From positions 40,347 to 104,346 of the forward strand of contig NJBO01000007.1 in the NCBI GenBank assembly GCA_005223075.1: a DNA stretch of 64,000 bases, given 5' to 3'. The notes under the pieces were generated by a model that saw only the letters and a list, made by a program, of their open reading frames with translations, searched no databases and was not told the origin of the DNA. The DNA is from a candidate division TA06 bacterium B3_TA06. Its GTDB lineage: Bacteria; Hydrothermota; Tepidihabitantia; B3-TA06. This document shows, piece by piece, positions 1-7,934 of the stretch. The translations under genes and the position numbers were made by a program. Position 1 is the first letter of the stretch; each line of letters opens with the position of its first letter.

Positions 1-492
1 TCTCCAGGGAAGTCCAAAGTTGGCATCCTTCCCGGCCAGATCTTCGCACCTGGAAAGATCGGTGTCGTCTCACGCTCAGGCACCCTTACCTACGAGATAG
101 TGAGCCACATCACAAAGGCCGGGCTCGGTCAGTCGACCTGTGTGGGGATCGGCGGCGACCCTGTGATAGGCTCGAACTTCCTGGACGTTCTTGAGCTTTT
201 CCGCGACGATCCGGAAACCGAAGCGGTGGCGCTTGTGGGCGAGATCGGCGGCTCCGACGAGGAAGAGGCTGCCCGCTTCATAAAACAAGAGCTTGGCAAA
301 CCGGCTGTTGCGTTCATCGCAGGCCGCACCGCACCCAAAGGCAAACGGATGGGTCACGCAGGTGCCATCATCTCCGGTTCGTCTGGAACCGCCGAGGAGA
401 AGGTGGAAACACTCAACGCGGCGGGCGTACCGGTCGCCGAAGAACCTGCCCAGATCGCAACGCTACTTAAGGAAAGGTTGCATGAAGCTTAA
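1..492 (+). CDS. sucD: Succinyl-CoA ligase alpha subunit, C-terminal part (5' end outside window)
   Basis: ADP/GDP-forming succinyl-CoA ligase alpha subunit, which makes ATP or GTP from succinyl-CoA in the TCA cycle. The frame is open from base 1 ([12 protein letters not shown]…), so the start lies upstream of the window. The [10 protein letters not shown] motif of the CoA-binding half and the phosphohistidine loop GHAGAIISG (His codon 355-357) are intact. The stop at 490-492 overlaps the start of the next gene, a ferredoxin-like subunit, so the gene is co-transcribed with the oxidoreductase that makes succinyl-CoA. The protein end (…LLKERLHEA) looks normal. The family assignment is near certain; nucleotide specificity cannot be read. 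Confidence 0.95.
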   Translation, partial: SPGKSKVGILPGQIFAPGKIGVVSRSGTLTYEIVSHITKAGLGQSTCVGIGGDPVIGSNFLDVLELFRDDPETEAVALVGEIGGSDEEEAARFIKQELGKPAVAFIAGRTAPKGKRMGHAGAIISGSSGTAEEKVETLNAAGVPVAEEPAQIATLLKERLHEA

Positions 493-733
493 ACGTAAGG
501 CATTCCCCGTAACCACGATAGAGGAGCCGAAGGGGTTCATTTATATCTACCCGGATCTATGTAAGGGCTGCGATTTGTGCGTGGTGCTTTGCCCCAAGGA
601 TATCCTGGCTCTGGGTGACGATCTCAAGGTTCACGTGGTAAACCCCACCGATTGCATCGCCTGTTATCTGTGCGAGTGGCATTGTCCTGACTTTGCGATC
701 TTTATCGAGAAGAAGGAACAGAAGGAGTCATGA
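482..733 (+). CDS. korD: 2-oxoacid:ferredoxin oxidoreductase delta subunit (2x[4Fe-4S])
   Basis: An 83-residue ferredoxin-like subunit that passes electrons from the oxidoreductase core to soluble ferredoxin. Two complete cluster motifs are visible: [12 protein letters not shown] and [12 protein letters not shown]. The frame is open much further upstream, but the ATG at 482 is preferred. It is preceded by AAGGAAAGG, overlaps the sucD stop by 11 bp, and gives the usual length of a KorD/VorD delta subunit. Its stop overlaps the next gene by 4 bp, which suggests translational coupling in a D-A-B-C order. It could be called PorD or VorD; the substrate depends on the core subunits. Confidence 0.93.
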   Translation: MKLKRKAFPVTTIEEPKGFIYIYPDLCKGCDLCVVLCPKDILALGDDLKVHVVNPTDCIACYLCEWHCPDFAIFIEKKEQKES

Positions 734-1830
734 GGAGGCTGGTTTCAGGTAACGAGGCCTGTGCTGAGGCGGCTCTTCGTGCCGGTATCCGGTTCTTCGG
801 TGGGTATCCTATAACCCCTTCAACCGAGATCGCGGAGCTTATGGCCGAGGAGCTTCCTCGAGTGGGCGGTGTTTTCATCCAGATGGAGGACGAGATTGCA
901 AGCATCATGGCGATTATCGGTGCTTCGGCGGCCGGTGTTCCTTCGATGACCGCCACCTCAGGTCCCGGCTTCTCACTCATGCAGGAGGGCATAGGATATG
1001 CGGCGATGACCGAGGTGGCGGTGGTGGTGGTGAACGTGATGCGCGGCGGCCCGGCAACAGGCCTGCCCACCAAGGGATCGCAGGCAGACCTTCAGCAGGC
1101 CCGCTGGGGAACGCACGGCGATCACCCGGTTGTGGCACTTACACCGAGAGGTGTGCAGGAGTGTTTCACCCTCACACTGCGGGCGGTGGAGATCTCGCAA
1201 AGGCTGCGGGTACCGGTCATTCTGCTCATGGATGAGTTCATAGGCCACATGCGAGAGATCGTGTCTTTCCCTGAAAAGGTTGAGGTCTATCACAGGCAGA
1301 AGCCCCGTGTTGCTCCCTCCGAATACATCCACTACGCCCCCGACAACAACTACAACGCTCCTTACGCAAGTTTCGGCGAGGGGTACGCTATTCATTTTAG
1401 TGGTCTTAACCACCGCTCAGACGGCTTTCCCATCAACGACGCACCCACTATCCGCTGGAACAACGAGCGCTTACGTGCCAAGATAGAAGATAACCTCGCC
1501 TACCTTGAAGACAACTACGTTGACGACGATCCCGACGCCGACACCCTGATAGTGGCCTTTGGTTCGGCTGCACGCAGTGCCTACGAGGCGAAGCTTTTGA
1601 CCGATAAACCGATTGCCTACATCCGGGCACTTACCGTCTGGCCCTTCCCGGACGCGACGGTTAGAAAGCTTGCAAAAGGTCGCGGGCGGGTTGTAGTGCC
1701 TGAGATGAACGAAGGCCAGCTCGCAAGGGAGGTCGAGCGGTGTATAGGTGCAGATACCGAGCTTGTCTCAGTTACCCGCAACGACGGCTCGATGCTTACC
1801 CCGAAAGAGGTTCTGGAGGCGCTGCGATGA
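730..1830 (+). CDS. korA: 2-oxoacid:ferredoxin oxidoreductase alpha subunit
   Basis: A 366-residue alpha subunit of a KorA-type (2-oxoglutarate) oxidoreductase, carrying the pyrimidine-binding half of the thiamine diphosphate site. The N terminus has the family signature GNEACAEAALRAG followed by GYPITPSTEIAE. The TSGPGFSLMQEG segment and the C-terminal transketolase-like domain (VAFGSAARSAYEA) are present. Reaction: 2-oxoglutarate + CoA + oxidised ferredoxin to succinyl-CoA + CO2 + reduced ferredoxin, reversible. Placement beside sucD favours 2-oxoglutarate as substrate, which is inference. It overlaps korD and korB by 4 bp each. Confidence 0.93.
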   Translation: MRRLVSGNEACAEAALRAGIRFFGGYPITPSTEIAELMAEELPRVGGVFIQMEDEIASIMAIIGASAAGVPSMTATSGPGFSLMQEGIGYAAMTEVAVVVVNVMRGGPATGLPTKGSQADLQQARWGTHGDHPVVALTPRGVQECFTLTLRAVEISQRLRVPVILLMDEFIGHMREIVSFPEKVEVYHRQKPRVAPSEYIHYAPDNNYNAPYASFGEGYAIHFSGLNHRSDGFPINDAPTIRWNNERLRAKIEDNLAYLEDNYVDDDPDADTLIVAFGSAARSAYEAKLLTDKPIAYIRALTVWPFPDATVRKLAKGRGRVVVPEMNEGQLAREVERCIGADTELVSVTRNDGSMLTPKEVLEALR

Positions 1831-2684
1831 CACCAGCTAAAGCATCCAGCAGGAAGACCTCTTTCAGCCCCATGATCCATTCCTATCTCAGGATGGATGA
1901 GCGCTTCCCTCACGTCTGGTGCCCTGGCTGCGGGATAGGGATAGTGTTCGGCGCATTGATTCATGCGGTCCACGAACTCAAGATCCCCAAAAAGAAGCTG
2001 CTTCTGGCGTCGGGTATTGGCTGCACCTCCCGCATGCCAGGCTATCTGGATGCAGATACCTTCCACGTTCTTCACGGCAGGGCACTGGCCGCGGCCACCG
2101 GTGTGAAGCTTGCACGGCCCGATATGGAGGTTGTAGTTGTGGGTGGGGACGGGGATATGCTTGCTATCGGCGGCAACCACTTCATTCATACGGCGCGGCG
2201 CAACATAGGGATGACGTGTATTGTGCTTAACAACTACAACTATGCGATGACCGGTGGTCAGCAGTCACCAACCACCCCGCGGGATATGTTCGCCACCACG
2301 GCTCCTTACGGGGCCATTGATGATCCTGTCGATGCCTGCCTGCTTGCTTCGGGTGCTGGTGCCGCTTTTGTCGCACGCACCACCACCTACAACTTCGTAC
2401 AGCTTAAACGCCTCATCAAGACCGCGCTGGCTCGCAAGGGTTTTAGACTGATCGAGGTAGTAGCACAATGCCCCACGATCTTTGGGCGCTTGAACCGCAT
2501 CCCTGCGCCCAAGGACCTGGTTACCTGGATCAAGGGTCATACCGTGACACTGGAGGCGGCGAAGAAGATGGATGCAAAGGAGCTTGAGGATAAGGTCGTT
2601 ACCGGGGTGTTTGTGGACCGCGAGGTAGAGGGATACAGCGAGCGCTACGCTCGCCTGGTTAAGAAGGTTCGCAATGCGCACTGA
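1827..2684 (+). CDS. korB: 2-oxoacid:ferredoxin oxidoreductase beta subunit
   Basis: A 285-residue beta subunit holding the thiamine diphosphate diphosphate-binding site. The cysteine motif WCPGCGIG is near residue 32, followed by GIGCTSRMPGY and the TPP/Mg motif GGDGDMLAIGGNH with LNNYNYAMTGGQ. The ATG at 1827 overlaps the korA stop (ATGA) and is chosen over an upstream in-frame start at 1740 that would lie inside korA. Its last codons overlap korC by 11 bp. With KorA, KorC and KorD it should form the complete four-subunit enzyme. Confidence 0.93.
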   Translation: MTPAKASSRKTSFSPMIHSYLRMDERFPHVWCPGCGIGIVFGALIHAVHELKIPKKKLLLASGIGCTSRMPGYLDADTFHVLHGRALAAATGVKLARPDMEVVVVGGDGDMLAIGGNHFIHTARRNIGMTCIVLNNYNYAMTGGQQSPTTPRDMFATTAPYGAIDDPVDACLLASGAGAAFVARTTTYNFVQLKRLIKTALARKGFRLIEVVAQCPTIFGRLNRIPAPKDLVTWIKGHTVTLEAAKKMDAKELEDKVVTGVFVDREVEGYSERYARLVKKVRNAH

Positions 2685-3219
2685 GGTAAGGCTTTCTGGC
2701 AGAGGAGGGCAGGGACTTATTCTGGCAGGGATAGTTCTTGCTGAGGCCTGTGGGGTCTACGAAGAAAAGGAGGTGGTACAAACCCAAAGCTACGGACCTG
2801 AGGCCCGAGGGGGTGCCTCCCGCTCAGAGGTTGTTATCTCCGATCAGCAAATACGTTACCCACGGGCTTACGACCCCGATATCCTGGTTATACTATCCCA
2901 GCCCGCCTTCGATCGCTTCGCACCACAGGTGAAGAAGAATGGCCTTATATTTGCCGATTCGTTCTATGTCCATACCGATCGCAAGGATGTAATACTTATG
3001 CCCTTTTCAGAGACCGCCCGCGAGGAGCTGGGTCGAGAGGTCGTAACAAACATGCTTATGCTCGGCGTGCTTTCGGCTGCCACCGGCATAGTTAAGCTTG
3101 ATTCCTTAAAGAAGGCCATAAAGCACCGTGTGCGCAGGGCATTTGTGGAGCTTAACCTGCAAGCCCTGGATGTGGGCTTCAAGCTCGGTCAAGAGGAATG
3201 GAGAAAACGCTCCTCATAA
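2674..3219 (+). CDS. korC: 2-oxoacid:ferredoxin oxidoreductase gamma subunit
   Basis: A 181-residue gamma subunit that binds CoA and helps form the domain interface. The N-terminal signature SGRGGQGLILAG and the QSYGPEARGGASRSEVVIS block are typical of the pyruvate/ketoisovalerate oxidoreductase gamma family. The start overlaps korB by 11 bp and the end overlaps ndk by 22 bp, so five genes form one tightly packed operon. No anomaly seen. Confidence 0.93.
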   Translation: MRTEVRLSGRGGQGLILAGIVLAEACGVYEEKEVVQTQSYGPEARGGASRSEVVISDQQIRYPRAYDPDILVILSQPAFDRFAPQVKKNGLIFADSFYVHTDRKDVILMPFSETAREELGREVVTNMLMLGVLSAATGIVKLDSLKKAIKHRVRRAFVELNLQALDVGFKLGQEEWRKRSS

Positions 3220-3614
3220 TCAAACCTGACGTTGTTGCCCGGCATAAAACCGGAGAGATACTGGCTCGATTGGAGAAGGAGGGCTTTACGATCCTTGGTC
3301 TAAAGCACCTTGTGCTTTCTCCCCAGGCGGCTGAGCTCTTCTACCATATGCACGAGGGCAAGGAGTTTTTTGAGGAGCTCATAGACTTCATCACCTACGG
3401 CCCCATCATCGTCTGTTGTTTGGGCAGAGAGAATGCCGTGCGATATTTAAGAGAGATAGTTGGTGACACCGATCCCTCTAAAGCCAAGCCCGGCACCCTG
3501 CGCGCAATCTACGGTACCGACACCCGGCACAACGGGGTGCACGTCGCAAGCCCGGATGAAAATCCCTTGCGTGAGGTGCACTTCTTCTTCTCTACTCACG
3601 AACTTCTTTCTTGA
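3198..3614 (+). CDS. ndk: Nucleoside diphosphate kinase
   Basis: Nucleoside diphosphate kinase, 138 residues, the usual size. It equilibrates NTP pools by a phosphohistidine mechanism. The N terminus EKTLLIIKPDVV is diagnostic. The active-site segment is NGVHVASPDENP, with the histidine in the expected place although the family's usual HGSDS is altered, and FFFSTHEL ends the protein. It starts inside korC, with the preceding AAGAGG as ribosome site. In an operon with sucD it would convert GTP to ATP if the ligase is GDP-forming. That link is inference. Confidence 0.95.
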   Translation: MEKTLLIIKPDVVARHKTGEILARLEKEGFTILGLKHLVLSPQAAELFYHMHEGKEFFEELIDFITYGPIIVCCLGRENAVRYLREIVGDTDPSKAKPGTLRAIYGTDTRHNGVHVASPDENPLREVHFFFSTHELLS

Positions 3615-3625
3615 GAGGAGGTTTA

Positions 3626-4087
3626 ATGTTTGCTAAGACCTTCAAGCGTGGGCTCTTGCCTCCAGTTGTAGCTGTCCTGCTTGTCCTTGCGACTTTCTGC
3701 GAGGTGCCTGTCTACACCGACGACTACGAGCCTAACGATACCTTTGAGGATGCTGCACTTATCTCTCTTGGAACAATCACAGCAACCATAGAGCCTGAAG
3801 AGGACGAGGATTATTATCAAGTTAACATCGGTGGCGCGGACTCGCTTATGCTCATCTACCGGTTGACGGTTCCTTCCGTATTGATGCCTGAGATTACCTT
3901 CTACAGCTCCACGCAGAAATTTCTGGACAGAAATCGCGCGGATGCCGCCGGAGACACTATCCAGGACTCCCTGAGGGTTGCACCTGGCGAGGTTTTTGTG
4001 AGGATTCGTTCCTTCAACTACGAAGCATCGGAGGCAAGCTACACGCTGGTGCTTTCCACCTCAACCGCCGTAGCCCGGGGCAACTAA
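3626..4087 (+). CDS. Secreted protein with pre-peptidase C-terminal (PPC)-like domain
   Basis: A 153-residue exported protein. The ATG at 3626 follows a GAGAGGAGG ribosome site just after the ndk stop. Residues 1-25 form a signal peptide (RGLLPPVVAVLLVLATF). The rest resembles a single PPC beta-sandwich: DDYEPNDTFEDAALIS, then DEDYYQVNI, LRVAPGEVFVRI and YTLVLS. PPC domains usually sit at the C terminus of secreted proteases; here the domain stands alone. It is the last gene of the sucD-ndk operon, but its role there is unknown. A weak hairpin (4101-4119, TTAGTCT/AGACTAA) separates it from the convergent gene. Confidence 0.75.
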   Translation: MFAKTFKRGLLPPVVAVLLVLATFCEVPVYTDDYEPNDTFEDAALISLGTITATIEPEEDEDYYQVNIGGADSLMLIYRLTVPSVLMPEITFYSSTQKFLDRNRADAAGDTIQDSLRVAPGEVFVRIRSFNYEASEASYTLVLSTSTAVARGN

Positions 4088-4156
4088 GTCTTAAAAAAGT
4101 TTAGTCTCCCTAAGACTAATTCTATAGGGTGGAAGGATCGCGGGTGTGTTTCAGAG

Positions 4157-5041
4157 CTATCTAGGAATACCTCTAACGGCCAGATGCGCTACGATGGAGA
4201 GTCCTGCTCCAAGCCAAAGAAGACCCTTAAGTATGGGGCCGGGATGCTTATGCTTGACGAGGTAGCGGTAGGCCCCCTTGTAGTGGTGCATCTTGACGTA
4301 TGTGCGGTTTGTTCCCTGAATGTTCTCTCCGACATGGTGCAAGGCTACCTTGTAAGGAACGAACCAGGTCTCCCACCCTGAATTGGCCGCGCGTTTACAG
4401 AAATCCGTGTCCTCCACATAGAAGAAAAACCCTTCGTCGAACCCCTCCAGCTTGCGGAACACGTTGGCACGTACCATGAGGACCATACCGGCACATACCT
4501 CTACCTGTTGGGTTTTATTCAGATCGATATCCTTGCAGAGATAGTAACGACTCCACCGGTTGCCGGGGAATAGTTTGGTGAGGAGAGTGCGGCGTCCGAA
4601 TAAGAAACTGGAGTAGTTTGGAAAACGGCGCAGTGTTTCCTGTATGAGACCGGTAGGATAAAGAATCCGCCCAGATGCAATAGCCCGACTTTTATCTGCA
4701 AGCAAAAACTTTACTACAGCGCGATAGCCTGCTTCAACGATCTCCGCGTCTTGGTTTAGGAACAAAAGCACCTTCCCGCGTGCGAGTTCGGCTCCCCTGT
4801 TGCATGCGTAGGCAAAGCCGGTGTTACGTCCAAGGAAGATAAAGCGTGCGCGTGGGAAGCGCTCTCGTGCCTCCTGCAGGCTTTCCTCTTTTGACCCGTT
4901 GTCAACCACGATTACCTCTGTCCCCTTGCGAGGGATTGAGGAAAGACATCGCTCAAGCAGTTTCCCGGGGTTATATGCAGGGATTATGACGGAGACAATT
5001 GGGGTGGGGTTCTTTCTAGATCGAGGAGTGCTGGCGGCCAC
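4157..5041 (-). CDS. Family 2 glycosyltransferase (rhamnosyltransferase-like)
   Basis: A 294-residue GT2 enzyme predicted to act at the cytoplasmic membrane in polysaccharide or glycolipid assembly. The nucleotide-sugar fold is clear: VSVIIPAYNPGKLLERCL, then EVIVVDNGSKE, NTGFAYACNRGAE and the LFLNQDAEI metal site. The acceptor-side ED motif is in FFFYVEDTDFCKRA, and a hydrophobic helix lies at the C terminus (LLWLGAGLSIVAHLAV). It is transcribed toward 4087 and lies 9 bp downstream of the second GT2 gene, so the two form an operon. Donor and acceptor cannot be read. Confidence 0.88.
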   Translation of the reverse strand: MAASTPRSRKNPTPIVSVIIPAYNPGKLLERCLSSIPRKGTEVIVVDNGSKEESLQEARERFPRARFIFLGRNTGFAYACNRGAELARGKVLLFLNQDAEIVEAGYRAVVKFLLADKSRAIASGRILYPTGLIQETLRRFPNYSSFLFGRRTLLTKLFPGNRWSRYYLCKDIDLNKTQQVEVCAGMVLMVRANVFRKLEGFDEGFFFYVEDTDFCKRAANSGWETWFVPYKVALHHVGENIQGTNRTYVKMHHYKGAYRYLVKHKHPGPILKGLLWLGAGLSIVAHLAVRGIPR

Positions 5042-5050
5042 GAGCTAACG

Positions 5051-5797
5051 TCATCTCCACAGGTTCCACAATCCCAAGCGGGGAACAAGGAAAAGCGCCT
5101 GCCAGATGATGCGTCTGCTAAGCTTGGAGACCCCAACGCGTCGGTCTTGGAAGATTATCGGGATCTCACGCACACGAAAACCGGCACGCCATACGCGGTA
5201 GTCTATCTCTATCTGGAATCCGTAGCCGTCTGCGGTGATATCATCGAGGTGGATGTGGCGGAACACCTCGGTTCGGTAGCACTTGTATCCTGCGGTCATA
5301 TCCTTGATGGGTGTGCCCGTGCCGAAGCGGGCGTAGATGTTGGCGTAGTGGGACAGCAGCATCCGTTTGGGCGGCCAGTCTACTATCGCGCCGCCGGAGA
5401 CGTAACGGGAGCCGATCACCAGATCAGCCCCACTCTCTAGCTCGGCCACGAACCGCGGGAGATCATGCGGATTGTGCGAGAAGTCGGCATCCATCTCGAA
5501 CGCGTAGTCGTAGCCCCGATCAAGCGCCCAGCCGAACCCCAGGATGTATGCCGTACCCAAGCCCAGCTTGCTCTCGCGCTCCAGGAGGTGAAGCCCGGAG
5601 TCGTTCCTCATTTTTTCCTTCACCACCTCAGCCGTACCGTCAGGGGATGCATCGTCGATAACCAATACATCCGCCTGGGGCAGATTTTCGTGCACCGCAT
5701 CGATTATCCCGTAGCGGGAAGGATCGCGCCTGCCGCCTGAGCGTGGAACGATGTTCTCACGCTCATTATAAGTAGGAATAATCACCACTCCTTGCAT
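5051..5797 (-). CDS. Polyprenol-phosphate mannosyltransferase-like GT2 (insertion in the first motif)
   Basis: A 248-residue GT2 enzyme of the dolichol/polyprenol-phosphate mannose synthase type, which transfers a hexose to a lipid phosphate. Visible motifs are VVIIPTYNEREN, VLVIDDASPDGTAE, AFEMDADFSHNP and the acceptor block GSRYVSGGAI. Between NEREN-I and IIDAVHENLPQAD lies about 14 extra residues (VPRSGGRRDPSRYG) where the family normally runs straight through. The insert is in frame and its DNA is palindromic (see findings). The gene starts 8 nt after a TATAAT box, so its mRNA is nearly leaderless. Whether the insert is tolerated is not known. Confidence 0.85.
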   Translation of the reverse strand: MQGVVIIPTYNERENIVPRSGGRRDPSRYGIIDAVHENLPQADVLVIDDASPDGTAEVVKEKMRNDSGLHLLERESKLGLGTAYILGFGWALDRGYDYAFEMDADFSHNPHDLPRFVAELESGADLVIGSRYVSGGAIVDWPPKRMLLSHYANIYARFGTGTPIKDMTAGYKCYRTEVFRHIHLDDITADGYGFQIEIDYRVWRAGFRVREIPIIFQDRRVGVSKLSRRIIWQALFLVPRLGLWNLWR

Positions 5798-5805
5798 ACT
5801 TAAAT

Positions 5806-5834
5806 ATTATATCCGAATCCAGTGGTTTTGTCAA
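5806..5834 (-). promoter_or_regulatory. Promoter of GT2 (5797)
   Basis: TTGACA-17-TATAAT, 8 nt before the ATG. Confidence 0.85.
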
Positions 5835-5948
5835 TTCTTAAGGGTGTGTTGCAATGGGAGGCATTCGGGATCTTCGTTTTCGGACGGACCTGGGCGAGGA
5901 GTATGATGGCTATGCGGAGCCCAGTCACAGGATGGATGATGAGTGCTT

Positions 5949-6311
5949 CTACCACTCCTGTAGCCCGGTGATCGTAAGGTTAGCTTGGAGTTCTGTCAAC
6001 CGTTTGAGTGTATCGCGGATCGCCCAGCTCTCGCCCCACGGCATCTGGGTGTCAAAGATCACGTCTATCCTGCGTGGGGTACGCACCTTTGCGTATCTTT
6101 CCCAAAGCTCCTTTAAGGAGATTTCTTCGCCGTTCAGGCTGAGCCCTTGCGAGGCAACCTGGAGTGTATCTATTGCCTCAGGCGGCGCCACTTTCCTGCG
6201 CAGCAGATACAGGCTGAGAACAAGCCCGAGGATCACAACCAGCGATATAAGGATCGGCCTGGATAGGATCCTTGCGCGGGGCAGCCGATCGCGACGTCGT
6301 GGAATACTCAC
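5949..6311 (-). CDS. ExbD/TolR-like single-span membrane protein
   Basis: About 120 residues from a GTG at 6311. A longer frame reaches 6482, but 6311 is preferred because a TATAAT box ends 6 nt upstream, with TTTACC 16 bp further. There is a basic N terminus, one membrane span (ILISLVVILGLVLSLYLL), then SLNGEEISLKELWERY and IDVIFDTQMPWGESWAIRD. The last part matches the ExbD/TolR periplasmic domain, where D/VPYG precedes a helix. No ExbB partner is adjacent. It might instead be an unrelated membrane-anchored periplasmic protein. Confidence 0.55.
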   Translation of the reverse strand: MSIPRRRDRLPRARILSRPILISLVVILGLVLSLYLLRRKVAPPEAIDTLQVASQGLSLNGEEISLKELWERYAKVRTPRRIDVIFDTQMPWGESWAIRDTLKRLTELQANLTITGLQEW

Positions 6312-6317
6312 GAATAA

Positions 6318-6345
6318 ATTATAGTCATAAATCGAAGCGGGTAAA
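6318..6345 (-). promoter_or_regulatory. Promoter of ExbD-like gene
   Basis: TTTACC-16-TATAAT, 6 nt before the GTG. Confidence 0.6.
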
Positions 6346-6924
6346 GGGGGTATAATCTGTGCACCAGAAGATCCCTGCCGGGGTATGAGGTCAGGGGAGT
6401 TATTGAAAAAGCGCGACAACTTCTTGGCTGCAGAATGAATGCGCAGACAGACTTTTTTTACATATGGGCGGCAAGGGGGCAATCAATTCCCCATACGCGG
6501 ATACTTTCTTTCAGCACGGTCAAAATCTTTGTGAGATTGCTTCCTCGCAACGACTGATTCCTCTTAAAGGATCACCCTGGCCGCCTACCCGACGGCCCCA
6601 GACGGTGGGATTAACAGGGCACGCTGTCCTGTCAAGGGAGGGGGAAATACATGTAAAGGCGGTCGGCTTACCATTCCCTTTCCTCGAAGGAAGAGAACAG
6701 GTTTCCCTGCCGTCTTCATCTTCTTTCTTCGATCGGGGGAGAGTAAATTCCTTGCCGTCTTCTCCCTTAGACAGGCTACGAACTGCCCCCGTCGGGTAGA
6801 ATAAAAGAGAGGGTGACACCTTGCATCTTAGCTGTACGCACTTGGGTAAAGGCATTCCCCTTAGCCTCTACTGCCTAGTAACGATATATTAATCATAAAC
6901 AGTATACCCCGATGACTTACGGGC

Positions 6925-6953
6925 TTGACAACTTGGCCGGTTTGCGTTATTAT
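6925..6953 (+). promoter_or_regulatory. Promoter of V4R-like gene
   Basis: TTGACA-17-TATTAT. Confidence 0.85.
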
Positions 6954-6988
6954 TTATGCTAGGCGATGATACTATTCTAGGAGGTTTA

Positions 6989-7549
6989 GTGGCAAGCGTT
7001 CGTGGAAGTGCCTTTGTAGCCATAAGCCAGTGGCTTTCCGGGCGTCTGAAGAGCGAAGGTTATAGAGGCTTTCTCTCTCAGATGCGGCCCCCTGTGGCGC
7101 GCGTGCTCTCCAAGGGCGAAGGATGGTCCTGGTATCCTCTGGAGTATCTGAGCGAGGTTTACGAGGGCATCGCAGTTCATCTGGGGAACGGCAACGGGAA
7201 GGTTCTGGAGAACTTAGGCAGCGCAATTGCGGATGCGGAGCTTGGTGGTGCTCCCAGGTCCCGTCTGGCGTTGATTCCCATGCCCCGGGTGGTGGCCCGT
7301 ATCCCCTATCTGTGGTCAAGATTCAAGGACTGCGGGGAGTTTAAGGTCCTTTCTGTGGACGAGAGGCTCAGGCATGCGGTGCTGGTGATTTCGGGCTACG
7401 AGGGGGGCTCCCTGCACTGCTTCGTTACACGAACGTGGCTACAGCGGGTATGCGGACTTCTCAGCGGCTCGAAGGTCAAGGTAAGAGAGCGCTCCTGCCG
7501 CTGGGAAGAGGGGGGCGACGGATGCTGCTGGGAAGTCAGCTGGGAGTGA
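6989..7549 (+). CDS. V4R/HNOB-like sensory domain protein (TIGR02265-like)
   Basis: 186 residues from a GTG at 6989 that follows AGGAGGT. An ATG at 6956 lies only 2 nt beyond the -10 box and is not usable. The layout resembles the small ligand-binding fold of heme-NO-binding/V4R proteins: GYRGFLSQM, LEYLSEVYEGIAVHLGNGNGKVLENLG, a middle RVVARIPYLWSRF…GEFKV, and a Cys-rich end (RERSCRWEEGGDGCCW). The proximal ligand cannot be assigned by eye. Function is unknown; this fold usually senses a small molecule. Assignment rests on pattern recognition. Confidence 0.5.
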   Translation: MASVRGSAFVAISQWLSGRLKSEGYRGFLSQMRPPVARVLSKGEGWSWYPLEYLSEVYEGIAVHLGNGNGKVLENLGSAIADAELGGAPRSRLALIPMPRVVARIPYLWSRFKDCGEFKVLSVDERLRHAVLVISGYEGGSLHCFVTRTWLQRVCGLLSGSKVKVRERSCRWEEGGDGCCWEVSWE

Positions 7550-7934
7550 AGTATACCCCACGAATCTGATCTGCCGGCTTCGGAGAACCCTTGCCTTTAA
7601 CCCTCAGGCAAAGCGTTTAGAAGTACCAGAAGGGGACTTCACAAAAGACCCTCTCAGAAGTCCTGGCCATTGTGAGCGGCGATCCATTACTGAAGCAATT
7701 ATTGGCACCGGGTAACCTAGCGTCGTTCTATCGGAGCGTCCCCTTGACGCCTGGGGAGATTCGCCCCGCCCCCTCTCTAGGCATCGGGACATTAAACCTC
7801 AGACGGCTTGACAAACAAAGATATTTTGGTATTATCGACTGACATTAAGATTTGGGGCGTCTTTCCGAGGGCGATGAGAAAGGGGAGCGTATCGTCTAAG
7901 AGATAGGTTGGATAAGTATAAGGAGGAGGCTTTC
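7550..7934. other. Gene-free interval with inverted repeat and promoter
   Basis: No coding signal. An imperfect inverted repeat (GGACTTC … GAAGTCC, about 7629-7662) and a hairpin TTGCCT … AGGCAA (about 7591-7611) follow the upstream gene. The promoter of the radical SAM gene is at 7808-7835, leaving a leader of about 95 nt. Confidence 0.5.
7808..7835 (+). promoter_or_regulatory. Promoter of B12 radical SAM gene
   Basis: TTGACA-16-TATTAT. Confidence 0.85.

Larger units (their letters stand above)
6312..6988. other. Gene-poor interval
   Basis: No convincing coding region. It holds the divergent starts of the flanking genes, a weak hairpin with a T run near 6427-6460 (CTGC…GCAG then T7), a short TCAAGGGAGGGGGAA tract (6634-6650) shared with 32258 and 63605, and the promoter of the V4R-like gene. 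Overlapping frames on both strands have no recognisable motifs and were left out. Confidence 0.5.

Noticed and set aside
293..481. Longer korD frame starting inside sucD
   Set aside because: It would give a 63-residue N-terminal extension with no ferredoxin-like features; the ATG at 482 has the ribosome site.
6464..6855. Overlapping frames of about 110 codons on both strands
   Set aside because: Low-complexity, no motif, no ribosome site, and they mirror each other.
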